A stretch of DNA of 64,000 nt, from assembly GCA_033085395.1 (NCBI GenBank), contig JANQBS010000085.1:94194-158193 (forward strand). The letters run 5' to 3'. A program made the position numbers and the translations under genes. The notes below the pieces were generated by a model. The model was not told where the DNA came from and searched no databases. It saw nothing but the letters and a program-made list of their open reading frames with translations. This stretch comes from Xanthoparmelia taractica (taxonomy: Eukaryota; Ascomycota; Lecanoromycetes; Lecanorales; Parmeliaceae). Below are positions 43,529 through 55,204 of the stretch, in pieces (position 1 is the first letter of the stretch; each line of letters begins with the position of its first letter).

Positions 43529-44104
43529 ATGGTTGAGCAGGAATCCGTTAAGGTCGAACCGGCACGGTCTGCCCAAGATCTAGAATGTACAGCACAGCTT
43601 TTCGCAGCGTACGCCGAGTCATTAGGATTGGATCTTTCGTTTCAGGACTTTGATGCTGAGCTCAAGTTCCTACCAGGAAAGTATGCTCCTCCGACTGGCG
43701 AGGTTCTACTGGCTCGCGACAGTACCGGCACTGCTGTGGGATGCGTTGCTGTACGCCCGCTTTCCCCACCAGACTGCTGTGAGATGAAAAGGCTTTACAT
43801 TCTGCCTACAAGACGTGGCTTAGGCATCGGGAAGAAGCTGCTGCATGAAATTCTCGACATAGCAGCCTCGATGGGGTACAGTGAGATCAAATTGGACACC
43901 TTGCCGTCCATGAGTCAAGCCATATCGCTCTATGAATCCGTAGGGTTTGCTCCGACCAAACCGTACTACAAGACTCCTCTCACAGGAACGGTATTTTTGG
44001 CGCGACGGCTTGAAACATCTTCCGCAACAACAGAATCAATCGGTGTTCCTGGCATGCTGACGAGCGGAGATACCGCTAGGAAATCAACAGTTGTAGCGGT
44101 GTAG
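43529..44104 (+). CDS. GNAT-family N-acetyltransferase
   Basis: This is a single exon of 191 residues. The GNAT core is complete and compact: VEPARSAQDLECTAQLFAAY, GTAVGCVAVRPL, CEMKRLYILPTRRGLGIGKKLL with the R-x-x-G-x-G loop, MGYSEIKLDTLPSMSQAISLYESVGF and the YYKTPLTGTVFLARRL end. This pattern (CCEMKRLYI..P, then LDT..M..A..LYE..GF) matches bacterial-type GNATs that are common in fungi and often acquired by transfer. It is not a member of the 25-35 kb array: it lacks the R-x-GQ segment and the long C-terminal tail. The substrate is unknown. Confidence 0.9.
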   Translation: MVEQESVKVEPARSAQDLECTAQLFAAYAESLGLDLSFQDFDAELKFLPGKYAPPTGEVLLARDSTGTAVGCVAVRPLSPPDCCEMKRLYILPTRRGLGIGKKLLHEILDIAASMGYSEIKLDTLPSMSQAISLYESVGFAPTKPYYKTPLTGTVFLARRLETSSATTESIGVPGMLTSGDTARKSTVVAV

Positions 44105-45987
44105 ACCCTTCAAGAAAACCACTACGCCTGAATTGCTTGGACACATCAATAATGATGCCGACCTTAGCTTGGAGATTCCATGGAACTCCCCACCTTGAAG
44201 CCCGCTGGAGCAAGAAGGCCCTAGCCGAGACAAGTTAGCTGACTGTCAACATGCTTGTCTCCTGCGTGCTATGTCTCTGGTGCCCGCACTCCCCTGGTCA
44301 GAGCTATTTGATGGCGTTTAGGCCACACGTCCGGAAGCAACGTGCTTATGTAGGGTCGTCGAAAGCAAAGTGCATAAATCGGCAAGGGGTCTGAGGTGAC
44401 ATTGCGGGCCAGCTCATGCATGCTGGAGTGGAACCCTCAATCACCTTTTCAGGACAAACCAATTCCTTGTCACAGCTGCTCCATCTCTTCTCCACATTGT
44501 TTCTAGAACCTGCGAACGATCCCCCGTGCACTAGCTACCAGAAACCCAGCCGTAAATCCGGCAAAAGATCCTCAAGAACAGGGTTGGTACTGAAGCGGAG
44601 ATTGTCAGGCAATACCGCTTAACCCGCTACCCCTATATGGTTGCAAGCCACCAGCTACGAACCCCCGAGCCCGAACACGGGTTCTACATACTCGCCGAGA
44701 TCAACGTTGGCGTTCGCAGTTGCAAGTGAGCGGAAAGCTACATCACGCTCCAGGGGTCCGCCGACGTTGCCGCACGCTTCACCAGCATGGCAAATAATTT
44801 CCGGGACACAAGCACGTACCGTCCGTCTCGCCTATCACATAAAAACTCCGGCACGACGGCCCGGAAGACTTTTAGTCACCCTTCTCTAAACATTCTGATA
44901 CTTACTCATAAATCAGACTATGATGGCATCGCCATCCACACCTCTAGAATGAATTCTGTAACGCTCTTCGCCGACACCAGTCATAGCGACGACGTTTATA
45001 CAAATCCTAAGGCTGATAACGATCCTTTCGCATATACGCATATAACCAATCCTGAAGGATTCAAAAAGCACGCCAGTTGACGTGCTCCACGCGGCTCCTG
45101 AATCGGCTCTTTGAAGAATCGGTGATCCGTCATCCAGGAATAGGGGGCTTACTTTTAGGTACCCATGGGGAGGCAGGGATGATACTGGGGGTGTGGTGGG
45201 GAGTGGAAAGGGGGGAAGTGAAATTTCGGATCGAAGGAATGTCCGGCACAGCACAGTCAGATTTACGGTCCTCTATCAAACCCTTGTTAAATTTATGTTT
45301 TCTAGTCCGTTATGGATTCTGCCGAAATCCCTCAAGTCTGCAGATGGAAATCGTCAGAGGCATATCAGCGAGCAGCGAAAATAGAATGGCGGCAGCACCA
45401 TAGATAGAGTCGATGTCTGAGGATTTCGACTACAACAGGATCCCAAGCTGAGCGAAGCTAACGATATCTTTTGACTTTCTTCCTAGACTGTCTTTATAGA
45501 CGAAAGATATACATGAACGGGTTCCGAACCCTCAAGAATTTTATATAGCAGGTATGAGCTCTTCAATGCCCATCATACATAACCCGCCCCCGAAGCTCCA
45601 GGCTTTGTGGGCTACGGCGAGCCCTCCCTCCCTGTATGTCTCGCCGGATTGCCATTCTCCTTTCCAAACCAAGCAAGCAAGCACCAATGCTCGCTAAATC
45701 CCAATCCCAATCCCAATCCCAATTCCAATCCCAACGAGACGAAACGAATGAATGAAGAATAGTAGTAGTAGTAGTAGCCCACGGCCGGGGTATATACATA
45801 CAATACAAACACAAGGCCGCTAATTTTTCCCTTCCTTCCAGATAAATGCCGTCGCTAAGTCCATCAGATAAGTCCTGAAAATATGCCAATGGTAGTAGTG
45901 AAATCGCTATTAATCAAGAAAAATTATAAAAGCATGACAAATATGAACAATAAACTCGCTCGCTTGCTTTTTGATTTTGTCATGTTT
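44105..45987. other. Intergenic, low complexity at right end
   Basis: This is 1,883 bp without a convincing gene. Near the right end are a CCCAAT/CCAATC repeat (about 45696-45740) and a GTA trinucleotide run (about 45760-45778). Confidence 0.55.
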
Positions 45988-48031
45988 TCAGAGGTGATAC
46001 GCATCCGGCCTACTATAGGATGGCACCTGCGTACTCGGCGGCGCATACGTAGTCGTTGGATCCCACTCATACGCCGAAGAGAACGTCGAGCCTCCGCTCT
46101 CCCTTCCCGTCGTCGTTATTGGAGAAAATGGCCTGCCAGAGCTCGTTCTACCCATCTGCGGTTGCGGTTGCGATTGGTGGAATCTCTTCTCGTGGCTGAA
46201 CGAGCGACCCGCGCCCGGCGGCCGCGGGGTCGAAAAGCTCAGTTTCGGGATCTTGTAGTCGGCTTCTGGAGGCGGGGAGAAGCTCAGTTGCCGGTTTCTG
46301 GAGCCGACTTCTTTGTTGAAGTAGTCGTTTGTGTACTGGCTTGAGGGTGATTGTGGTGATTGCGGTAAGGGTGATACTGCCTCCTCGTGTTCTGGGCGTG
46401 AGCTTGTGACTGGGGGGTCGGGCGTTTTGGGCATTACGTAGGTGGTTGGCGGTGAGGTTATCATTTCGTAGTTTTTAGGGTCGTTTGAGTAATTGCGGGC
46501 GTCAACGGAGACGAAATCATTTCGCTTTGTAAAGGGTCGTCGGATGAGGTTTACCCAGCCCACGAGCATACAGGTTCGGCCTATAAAGAGCAAAGTCCAT
46601 ATGCCGTTCAGCTGGGTTCAAAGTCAGTCGCAAACATTGCCGATTTTGGGGTTAGATGCACTCACGGAGAGCAAGACCAAGGCCGCCATGACCGTTCCTT
46701 CGTTCGCTACTAGACCTGCTTGCTTGACTTTGTCTAAGCAGGGAGTCTTGTCGCCACCATTGAAAACCAAGCAAAGCAACCATGGCTCCGCCTTATTCAA
46801 GTTATGCATAGCCGATGTAACGGTATTGTCCATCTGGACGAAAACGATTGATAAGAACACGACGTTAAGCATGATAATGAGCACTATGGCAGTTCCTCGC
46901 CATTGCAACCCGATGACTTTCTTCACTCTCCGATACGCTTTTCCGGCAGTCACAGTTTTAACGCTACCGCTGTGAGACGAATGGATCGGGAGACCGGTGC
47001 TAGCTTGCGTTGTGGAGTTGGTGCTTCCATCATTGATAAGCGACTTGATGTATACCTTGATACAGTAGCCGAAAGTAACAAACTGCAAAATAGTGGAAAT
47101 CGCCGCGAAGGCCAGAAGAGGTCCCCAATAGTCTTGCAGGGCTTTCGTATGGTTAATGTGACATGTATCCCCAAATCTGTAGGAGGTTCCTGTTAGTGGA
47201 AGCATGGTTGCGAGGAACAAGCCCGGTAGGCCCCATCCTGCAATGAGGGAAGACCAGAAGAACTTCGCTCCTGGCACGACTTGCCAGCAGATCTGCAGGT
47301 GTATTGATAGAGAACGAAGAAAGCCTTCAAAGGTTAGTATGTCTCTGTACAAAATCTAAAGGACGTACTCACCCCACACAATCGCTGCAAACCCTCCAAA
47401 CAGCAGAAAAGCGCCGGAAAGAGCACAAGTCATGTCAGAATACATATCGTTCGGTGTAATAGCATCATGGCACTGTTCTGGCTCGGCACCCAAAGGAATG
47501 ATGAAACCCAACTACAGCGGTCAGCTCCTCTGCCTAGATGCTTGGCATCTGCCGACGTACTTGTAAGAAGCATATTGCGACGACCAGCCCAATTGTAAGG
47601 TAATGTCGGTTTGTCTTTTGTACCGGTAGAACGATGAAGCTGAGGAGCAGTGACATTGAACACACCATGCCCGCAACGTTGAGCCAGTTCGCGGCTTTCG
47701 GTATGGTATTAAAGTCTATGCATGCTTCTTAGTCTCCCTCATCACACTTCATCGACCCAGCTATCACGAACCGTCTGAGTACACCCAATCTGTTATAGGA
47801 CATGGCAGGCAACAATCGACCATGCCATGGGCGGAGGGTACAGGGGCGCAGAAACGGCCTGCCAGATCTGAACGCATTTCAGCAAGAAGTTGAGGAGCTT
47901 TCGAGACTCTCTGCAAAGCACTTACATCCTACAGTACCCGGGAAGTTCGACAATTGCAAAAAGGGTGCAGTGCAAAGTCCTCGGGCCAGGGTTACGTTCG
48001 CCATTGGGAGTGAAGCGCTTGCCGATTCCAT
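45988..48031 (-). CDS. Predicted seven-transmembrane receptor with cysteine-rich N terminus
   Basis: Model: complement(join(45988..46611, 46666..47324, 47373..47511, 47561..47715, 47772..47858, 47926..48031)), 589 residues, five introns of 48-67 bp, all in phase. The N-terminal part is cysteine-rich (RFCAPV..DCCLPCPITDWVYSD), a signature I associate with fungal frizzled/secretin-superfamily-like receptors (GprM/GprN group). Helices include WLNVAGMVCSMSLLLSFIVLP, YLTIGLVVAICFLQLGFIIPLG, the loop cysteines EQCHDAITP/MTCALSG, FFWSSLIAGWGLPGLFLATMLP, YWGPLLAFAAISTILQFVTFGY and WRGTAIVLIIMLNVVFLSIVF. The 200-residue tail is rich in proline and serine and likely cytosolic. The exact receptor class is uncertain, and the first two exons are the least secure part. 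Confidence 0.82.
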
Positions 48032-50423
48032 GTCGAAATCTTCTGGCAACTTATTGGCAGAACGTATGTTCGGATTGGATATCCACCAACGACTCTTGCT
48101 ATCTTATCATGACATAGCATATGTTCCAAACCTTCTGCATCTCACTGATTCATGTGGGGACATCTGGAACCTTTCTTGAGTCTAGAAGAGTAACAATGCG
48201 TCCCAGCAGAGGCGTAAAGAGTATAGAAGCACGAGGGAAATGCTGCAGAATGCTATGTGGAATTGGTCTTTGAAAAGAGGAGGATGGTTGTTGATAGGGA
48301 ATTTTTGTGATTAATGCAAACTCAAATATCACCCGCATTCTTTTCGCAGCTATGACTCCATTGGGGAGCTCGCCAGATGGCGTTTTGAGTATGTTGGATC
48401 CTTGCCCATCCCATGTGGGCCGCGGCTAGAAGCGTGTGCGTGTCCCGAAAGGAGCCAGTAAGCATGGGGAACCTGGATGCAAGGTGATCCATGTTGAGTA
48501 AGTTGAGCCTCGTCCAAGTCCCGGTCCAAGGGCAGGGTTTGTGCATGCGGCCAATGACCTGAAACAATAATAAATGACTTTTCACACCTGCAAAAAGTTA
48601 TCATTCGGCACGCGTGTCGTTGAGGACGTCGGAGGGCTAGAACAAGTTAGGGAAGAGGGAAAGAAGGGGGGGCTATATGCGCAGCATCTCAGTCACAGCC
48701 ATTTGAGTGGATGGGGGAATTGGTCGCCGGGATCCTGTGACTAGGCGCCGGAGGAGATGCGACTTAGAGATAGCGTAGCCGGTCCCCTGAAGAACGATTG
48801 GAGATCCAGCTAAAGAACGCTGGAATAAATATTAATCGTGAAAGACTCGGGGCAATTTTAACCTTCCTTCGGGGGCAGGTTTTGTTTTTTGGTGGGTTGG
48901 ATGTTGCTACCGGGTCCAGGCCACAGGGCTGATCTACGCCAGGCACACCAGCAACTCCTCCCACAATCCCACCACCAAGCTGCAAAGTTTTCTGCACGAT
49001 GGCGTATGTCATGCAGTAGACAATCAAAGTCGCCCATCCTGCTTCCACCCATATTCTGCATTTTTCGATAGATTTCTGACGGATTGTGCTCCAACTGTCA
49101 GCCTGGCCGTAAATAGCAGTCAGCGGTCCGGTAAACGGCCCAGGCCAGGGATCCTGGAAGGATTGTTATGAAATGGCTCAATATCTCAGCTTTCCTAGTC
49201 GTGCATTATCCACTGTTCACGCGCTGAAGGGTTCTGTCTGATGTAGCTAGTCCGGCGAGCTGACCTGTAGGAGTACATGCACTTACTTTCGATGCAACGA
49301 TGGAGCCGCTACATCCTTTACTACGTAGGCACGAGGATCCCATTTCTCGTGATCAGACCAGTCACGTTACGAATCACGGGGTCGCCTAGGTCGAATGCTT
49401 GCAAAAATCGCTCGAATATGATGACTGTTGGTGATCTGAGTTCTGACTGGTAAGGAGCTAAGGGTATGAGCGACTTTCGTTTAAGCGTCAGCGGCAAAAA
49501 ATAATAGGCGTGAGGAAAGGGAGCCAAGCTCAACGACCTTCCAATCATATTGCATAGAACGCTTTTTCTCTTGATCGGCTTTGTGGGTCGATGCTGACTG
49601 CGCCGTCTATGTGGAGACCTCCAGTCTCATTGGCAAAGTCAGTGGAGATGGCCAAATTTCCTGCCTACCGAAAGTTTTTACCGTCTGTTGTTTACGAATG
49701 CGAGCGTGGCTCCTGCAAGTTGCAGCGCCGCTCACTGTGGGGCCTTCATCGTTCTCAGGCCTCTCAAGGACCGACAGAGAGCGTGCCGTGATGAGGGCGC
49801 AATTCTCTGGCTGGGGAGTGTTACCATCACTGCAGACTGTGGCCGATCATCAGGCAATCTCAAGGGTGTCTGGCTCAGTAGGACGGAGTGTCTGCCTTCC
49901 TTTCCTCGCAAGAGTGGCAGGTCTGTCAGACACAGTGCCATTTCGTATGAAGCTTCCGGGCTACGTCTGTCATGCTGACTGCTAGACCCTCAATTGGTCT
50001 GTCTGGTCAGTAGTTGCATGGAGCTGAAAGCCGCTATAGAAATTCGAAGGCATCGAAGGGAATCTCGGCCATTAAGTAAGAACAATAGCCCCACGAATCT
50101 GCTTGTTTCTTATCGTCTTCGAGCATGCCTTTCGATTTGCGCCTTAGTTGCACAGTCCCACTGCCCTACCTATGAATGACTATGGGGAGATATCAAGATT
50201 TAATGCACTAAACAGTATGGCTATGTCGACTGTGATGGGAAGCATGTAGTAAGCTTGAAATGTAACGTCCTCGTGAACTTCCGATACTAAGATATAACTT
50301 GAGAATGGATTCCAAATCACACATCTTTTGAGTGCAAAAAAGTGTATAAGCCTGTAGATGCACTAGGCGCAACTTTAAATTCGAACAAAATACGTGGACA
50401 TTTTTTATACAGAGCCCCAAAGA
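48032..50423. other. Intergenic, no convincing gene
   Basis: This is 2,392 bp. A minus-strand frame at 48764-49048 begins with a hydrophobic, glycine-rich stretch but has no homologue I recognise. Plus-strand frames near 49581-49985 overlap antisense frames equally open. It holds the receptor promoter. Confidence 0.5.
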
Positions 50424-51912
50424 TCACCGCTGATGCATTTTCTTTATCCTTGTAGCTCCCTCGTACACTCCCCGATCTATTGCAGCAGCCACAGTAAGGG
50501 TACCTCCTATAACCGCACAAACCCCGGTTAGGAAGCCTGCGAACGATTTTGTCCGCTCTTCTCGGTTGATGACTTTCATAGGCGATATGTCGTAGCTGAA
50601 GAAGACGCCTGGGATGCCGCCCCTGGTAAAATGTCAGCCAGAATGCTCTAGTGAGCCAAAGGACGGAGGGGTCTTACCTCGCATGTAGCCTCTCTTTATG
50701 ACCCTCTTGCGAGTCACTTCCTCCACTCAGGCTCCTCTTATGGCTAGTAACGCTGTACTGATGCGTTTCTAAGCTCCCATCCTCCCCTCGCCCGTGGCTT
50801 CCCACAGGCAGTAGGTCATTCAGCAGCGCATCATCTTGTCCGCCGAACGCGCCATTCTTCCCTTGCCATCCTAAAGGCAAATAACTCGTACTAACGACTT
50901 TCACAAAGTACATGTAATTGAAGGCTGGGTCGTCCGTAAACTGCTCCGTCTGATCCAGTGGATTCGAATGGTGGTTCGTCCAGGGCATAGCATTTTTCGC
51001 TCCAAGCCTCTGCGTCACGCTTTCGGGGACCTGCGGCCCAAAACGCAGATGATGGATGCGATGTGTAAAGGTATGCGGATTCCCGCCCGGCGTGTCCAGA
51101 TAATTGTTTAAATCGTGCACATGCATAGCTCCATTGCTGAAACTCCTCCCTGGCGCAATATGAAAATTCCCAATGACCTTATTGACGCGGAATCCGCCTT
51201 CGATCCGACAGCCTTGACCACGTTGAGCGTCTAGCTTTTCGCTGTAATGTTCCCGTTCGCACTGTTCGACGTTTTCGCCACGTCCAAAGGCCCATGAGAC
51301 AGAGGCATAAGCTTCGCGCACTTCGTCGCAGGTACTGCAGCAGCCTGATTTGATGGCTGTGGGGGGCGCAATAGCGCCGTAGCAATTGCCGCAGTAGTCG
51401 GGGTCAAGGTGGGAGGCTGATTCTTCGCCGTGACTAGGAGGTTGTCAGAAAGCCAAATGGGGGGTACTGGTTGGGGGAGCCTTACAGATTCAAGGATGAT
51501 ACTGAAATTGGTAGACCACCTTCTGATATAGGCGCAAGCTGAACTTTGCTTAGACCATCTTTGACACCTGTTTGCTGCTCGCCAGATACGTCCATTACGT
51601 CGAGTGTGAGGAGTTCGCAGGGTATTCGGGGGAAAGAGATATTCAGGTGTATCTCCATTCGCTCTCCTGCAGATTACTATGTTAAAATCTCTATCATCAA
51701 AAAATATCCCGTTGCCTACCTCTTCCCTTATCCACTATGAGCTCGGGATGCACCGTCACCCGTCTATAATCTGACCATTCTCCCCATACCAAATAGAATA
51801 CAATAAGCAATGAAGCTATTGTGACAATGCCCCCCGATGTCGTCCGTATTCTTGCATCTTCTACCGTCTTGGTAAAGGCATCTAGGCGGGTGAATCGGGA
51901 TTTGACAGGCAT
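50424..51912 (-). CDS. ERV46: COPII vesicle cargo receptor ERV46 (ERGIC3)
   Basis: Model: complement(join(50424..50622, 50678..51433, 51486..51666, 51720..51912)), 442 residues, introns of 55, 52 and 53 bp. Erv46 with Erv41 cycles between ER and Golgi and returns escaped ER proteins. Seen: the start FTRLDAFTKTVEDARIRT, transmembrane helix 1 (GGIVTIASLLIVFYLVWGEW), VHPELIVDKGRGERMEIHLNISFPRIPC, and the lumenal CxxC-rich YCGNCYGA and CCSTCDEVREAYASVSW. The GCRIEGGFRVNKVIGNFHIAPG block follows, then IPGVFFSYDISPMKV before transmembrane helix 2 (FLTGVCAVIGGTLTVAAAIDRGVY). An insert near residue 340-380 (SHKRSLSGGSDSQEG) is longer than in yeast. Confidence 0.95.
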
Positions 51913-52245
51913 ATTTGCTCAGTAAATGTGAGCTCGAGCCTCGAGGTTGGTCGCCGAGTCTCCTTGGGGGCCCGGTCAGAGGCAAGCCTCTTGGGCTTCG
52001 ACGGTGACGATGCTCAGCAAACAAATATGCAGGTCGAAGAGAAAGAAATGAACACGGCCTGTCGCTCAATGAACAGTGTTTGTCAAATAAAAGTCAATTG
52101 CTGTTCTTTGATTGATCTGGACACTTTTCTTTTGGGCATGTGGCACGGGCATCGGCAACGTTCCGCGCGCTTGCAGCCCCCAAGGATTCAGAAAGAAGGT
52201 AAACTCCACATTCCCTTCCGCCTCCTTTAGCAGCTACACTCCGTC
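51913..52245. promoter_or_regulatory. Divergent promoter of ERV46 and LCL3
   Basis: This 333-bp space lies between start codons. No other feature is recognised. Confidence 0.45.
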
Positions 52246-53087
52246 ATGCGATGGCCACCCTGGTCGCCCAAGGATCCAGACGAGAAGAAGCACGTCAAAT
52301 GGACCGAATCCCTAAACGCAACTGATTGGACCCACTATACCGACACCCGCAACGTGATCCCCGTGGTTCTCCTAACAGCAACGTGCCTGGGTAGCTATAC
52401 ATTCTACCGCTCCTACCTCCGACGTATACCACAAGCTTCATTGATACAGCCAACGTTCTGGAGGAAGAGAAGCCTCTTTGGCAGAGTTACGAGTGTAGGC
52501 GATGGAGATGGCTTCAGATTGTTTCACATGCCGGGGGGCAGATTGGGGGGATGGGAGTGGTTGCCTTGGAGGAGGGTACCCGAGAGAAGAGCAGGGTTGA
52601 AAGACAATACTGTACGTGTAACAGCAGTACAAATGGGCGTGGAAGAGGGCTGACGGGAAGGAAGGTCTCGATACGCATAGCTGGCATTGATGCCCCTGAA
52701 GGCGCACATTTTGGCCACCCTGCGCAGCCATATTCGAAGGAAGCGCTGGATTGGCTTACCAGCTACATCCTACACAGACGCGTGAGAGCTTACGTATATA
52801 AGAAAGATCAGTATAATAGGGCTGTTGCCACTGTGTATGTGCGAAGGTGGTTGCTAAGACGAGACGTTGGATACCAGATGCTGAAGTTGGGCCTAGCAAC
52901 TGTGTACGAGGCGAAAACGGGTGCGGAATTTGGTCCTGGATTGGAAGAAAAATACCGGAAGGCCGAATGGTGGGCGAAGAGGAAAAGGAAGGGTCTCTGG
53001 GGAGGTGCCAAGAAGAAGGACTTTGAGACTCCTAGGGATTATAAGATCAAGCATGGACACAGTGACTCAGATATCAAATCACTTTGA
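52246..53087 (+). CDS. LCL3: Probable endonuclease LCL3 (SNase-like)
   Basis: Model: join(52246..52611, 52665..53087), 262 residues, one 53-bp intron. Lcl3 is a fungal membrane-anchored protein with a staphylococcal-nuclease fold, placed in mitochondria in yeast. Seen: a single transmembrane helix (NVIPVVLLTATCLGSYTFY, about residues 36-54), the entry strand GRVTSVGDGDGFRLFHMPGG, VSIRIAGIDAPEGAHFG with catalytic-type R and D, YSKEALDWLTSYI, YVYKKDQYNRAVATVYV, and a basic tail (RKAEWWAKRKRKGLWGG). The gene is convergent with ARPC2, with only 82 bp between the two stop codons. Confidence 0.94.
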
Positions 53088-53169
53088 CCACTGATGGCTG
53101 GGAAGCCTGAATATTGCCATGTCGCTGTGATGGCGCGACTTCTCGATCAGTGACATACTTCTGGGACAA

Positions 53170-54387
53170 TCATCCCTGGACTCTGAACGTTCGACCGCTT
53201 GCTGTCTTTCGCTCTTTTTCCTCATTCTCCGGTCTCGCCCTGTTCAGTACTGCAAGGTATGAGTACTTTTTCAAAGGTCAGAGAATGATTCTGGTACTTA
53301 CCCTGCAGAAAATCCGCCGTCCGTCGTCGCATCCTCGAATGTATGTAAGCCTACAGCATGTCAGCTTGGGCTTCGATATAAAGGTTGCGGATCGTCCTTA
53401 CTTTTGAGGCTTTGATGTGATAGTGAAAATAGTCTCGGAAGGTCTGGATATGGGAGATGGTCTCTTGCCTCCGTTGACGTGTGAGATGCCTGGGAAACAG
53501 AACTAGAGCCTGTCAGCTGTAATCTTACCACTTTCGGGCAGTCCGCATTACCAAACGTCACGTAGCCTACTTCTCCGTTTGTTCCATCCGCCAGACCCCT
53601 CACACCTTGCAGCTCCAGCGGAGGCTCGTTCCTGAATAGCACTTGAGGAGCATTTTGTATAGCCCTCCTCCTCGCATCAACGAATTCCTGCAAAAACACC
53701 TTGCCGAAGACCCGGTCAGTCTCCTCTCGGAAGATGGTACTGAAGATGACCGTAACCCTGTCATGGCTCGCTTTGATGTAGATAGCCTCTTCGTCTCTGT
53801 AATGGATCGCCATCACCTCTCCACCCTCACGTACACCTTCTGGCGCAGACTCGCTCGTAAACTTCGAGGCCTCCTCTTGTCTGTGGGCAAAGTCGTCGAA
53901 AGCTCTTTCAAAAGGTGCGGCCATGGCATTGCGTTTGAGGAGTGAAACTCGGCGTATTAGGTCCTCTCGTGCTTCTGCAAGGTAATTCATGAGCTTTTCT
54001 CGCATGGGCCTCTATTGTCAAAAAGCTCACCTTGGTCGGCAGGCAGGTTTTCCAGATCGATCAGCACGGAAAAGTCATAGCCCGCTTCAGGAGATACTGT
54101 ATATGGGCCGTATTCTCTCTCGAGGACCTCTTGAGCGCCATACTGTAAGAGCTCTCTGTAGCATTTGACTGCAATGGATATGAGGATCTTAGATTTAGTT
54201 TCAGGAGTAGAGACGTGGAAGACAACATTGTCAAAGTCGGATACTACTTGGTCAATGGATACTGGAGGGGCTCTGGTCTTCGAATTAGTAGCTATGTCAA
54301 TGCGGACGTTGGAGGATAGGGTCACCCTGAGAAGCGCTCTGTGAGAAGGGACTGGATGAGCACGTTCTGGTAGTCTAAGAGAAGCAT
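53170..54387 (-). CDS. ARC35: ARP2/3 complex 34-kDa subunit ARPC2 (ARC35)
   Basis: Model: complement(join(53170..53249, 53302..53350, 53402..53502, 53552..53974, 54031..54272, 54326..54387)), 318 residues, five introns of 49-56 bp with clear branch points (for example GCTACTAAT in intron 1). ARPC2 forms with ARPC4 the backbone of the actin-nucleating Arp2/3 complex. Seen: MLLLDYQNVLIQSLLTERF, VSIDQVVSDFDNVVFHVSTP, YGPYTVSPEAGYDFSVLIDL, RRVSLLKRNAMAAPFERAF, GGEVMAIHYRDEEAIYIKAS, VTVIFSTIFREETDRVFGKV, VDARRRAIQNAPQVLFRNEP, HIQTFRDYFHYHIKASK and the SRMRRRTADFLQVLNRARPE tail. Length is normal. Confidence 0.96.
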
Positions 54388-55204
54388 CGTGCTGGTACGA
54401 GTTTTCTAAACCATGTTTTTACAACATAAGTATCTGCCTATAAGGTAGGAGTACCTTAGAATACGCAGCTCACTCGAGGCTCCTCCCGCTTTAGCGAGCT
54501 CGGGTATTTCTTGCAACAACAACGTAGACTAACTCATATCGTGGTATCGTAATTGTCCCTTACTCTTACATTTACGGCATCTGCTATCTCCTATAATAAC
54601 ACTCTCCTGCAAAGTCCAGAATTTTCAGTAGCCGAGCTAGCGGAGTGAAACCTGAGGTATACTCCGTACGCTCCAACATCTCCTATCGTTCGTGCATCCC
54701 ATGACAAAGGGCGTCCTACACTATAAAGGAGTATTTTCCTTTTTCAGTCGTTCTGATCTTGACCTCCTTTCTCTTCAGTGCAATGTTCGGCAGAACAATT
54801 TCTGTATCCAGCGTTACTTTCAGACACGAGGACCAAACATAACATTTGCTCTGCTCCCAGCCATCATCTTCCGATTTTCATCGACTTGCAGGCGGACGTT
54901 ATGGTCGCATTCATGGGTACCTCCTTGAGGTAGTTGAGTGTATTCGAGCAAGCTCTAGAAAAATTTAGTGGACCACGACACGCCTAGTCTGACAACGGCC
55001 TTCGCCCGCTCATTTCACTGCCTGTCGCCCCACACCTGAGAAATTTTCTTCCTTCTCCAGGTTATGAGTTGTTTCCTATACACGTGACTCACTGCACGTC
55101 GTTCTTCGCCCGAATGAACTCCTCAATTCCCCTCATCTGACTGGCGCTTCTGGTTCCCCTGACGCTCCATTGCTTCCAGCGCTTCGGACACACTTACAGG
55201 AACA
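54388..55204. other. Intergenic, divergent promoters
   Basis: This is 817 bp between the ARPC2 start and the RNase H-like start. No gene or RNA signal is recognised. Confidence 0.55.

Noticed and set aside
48764..49048. Minus-strand ORF of 94 codons with a glycine-rich hydrophobic start
   Set aside because: No homologue is recognised, there is an overlapping frame on the same strand, and nothing around it supports a gene.
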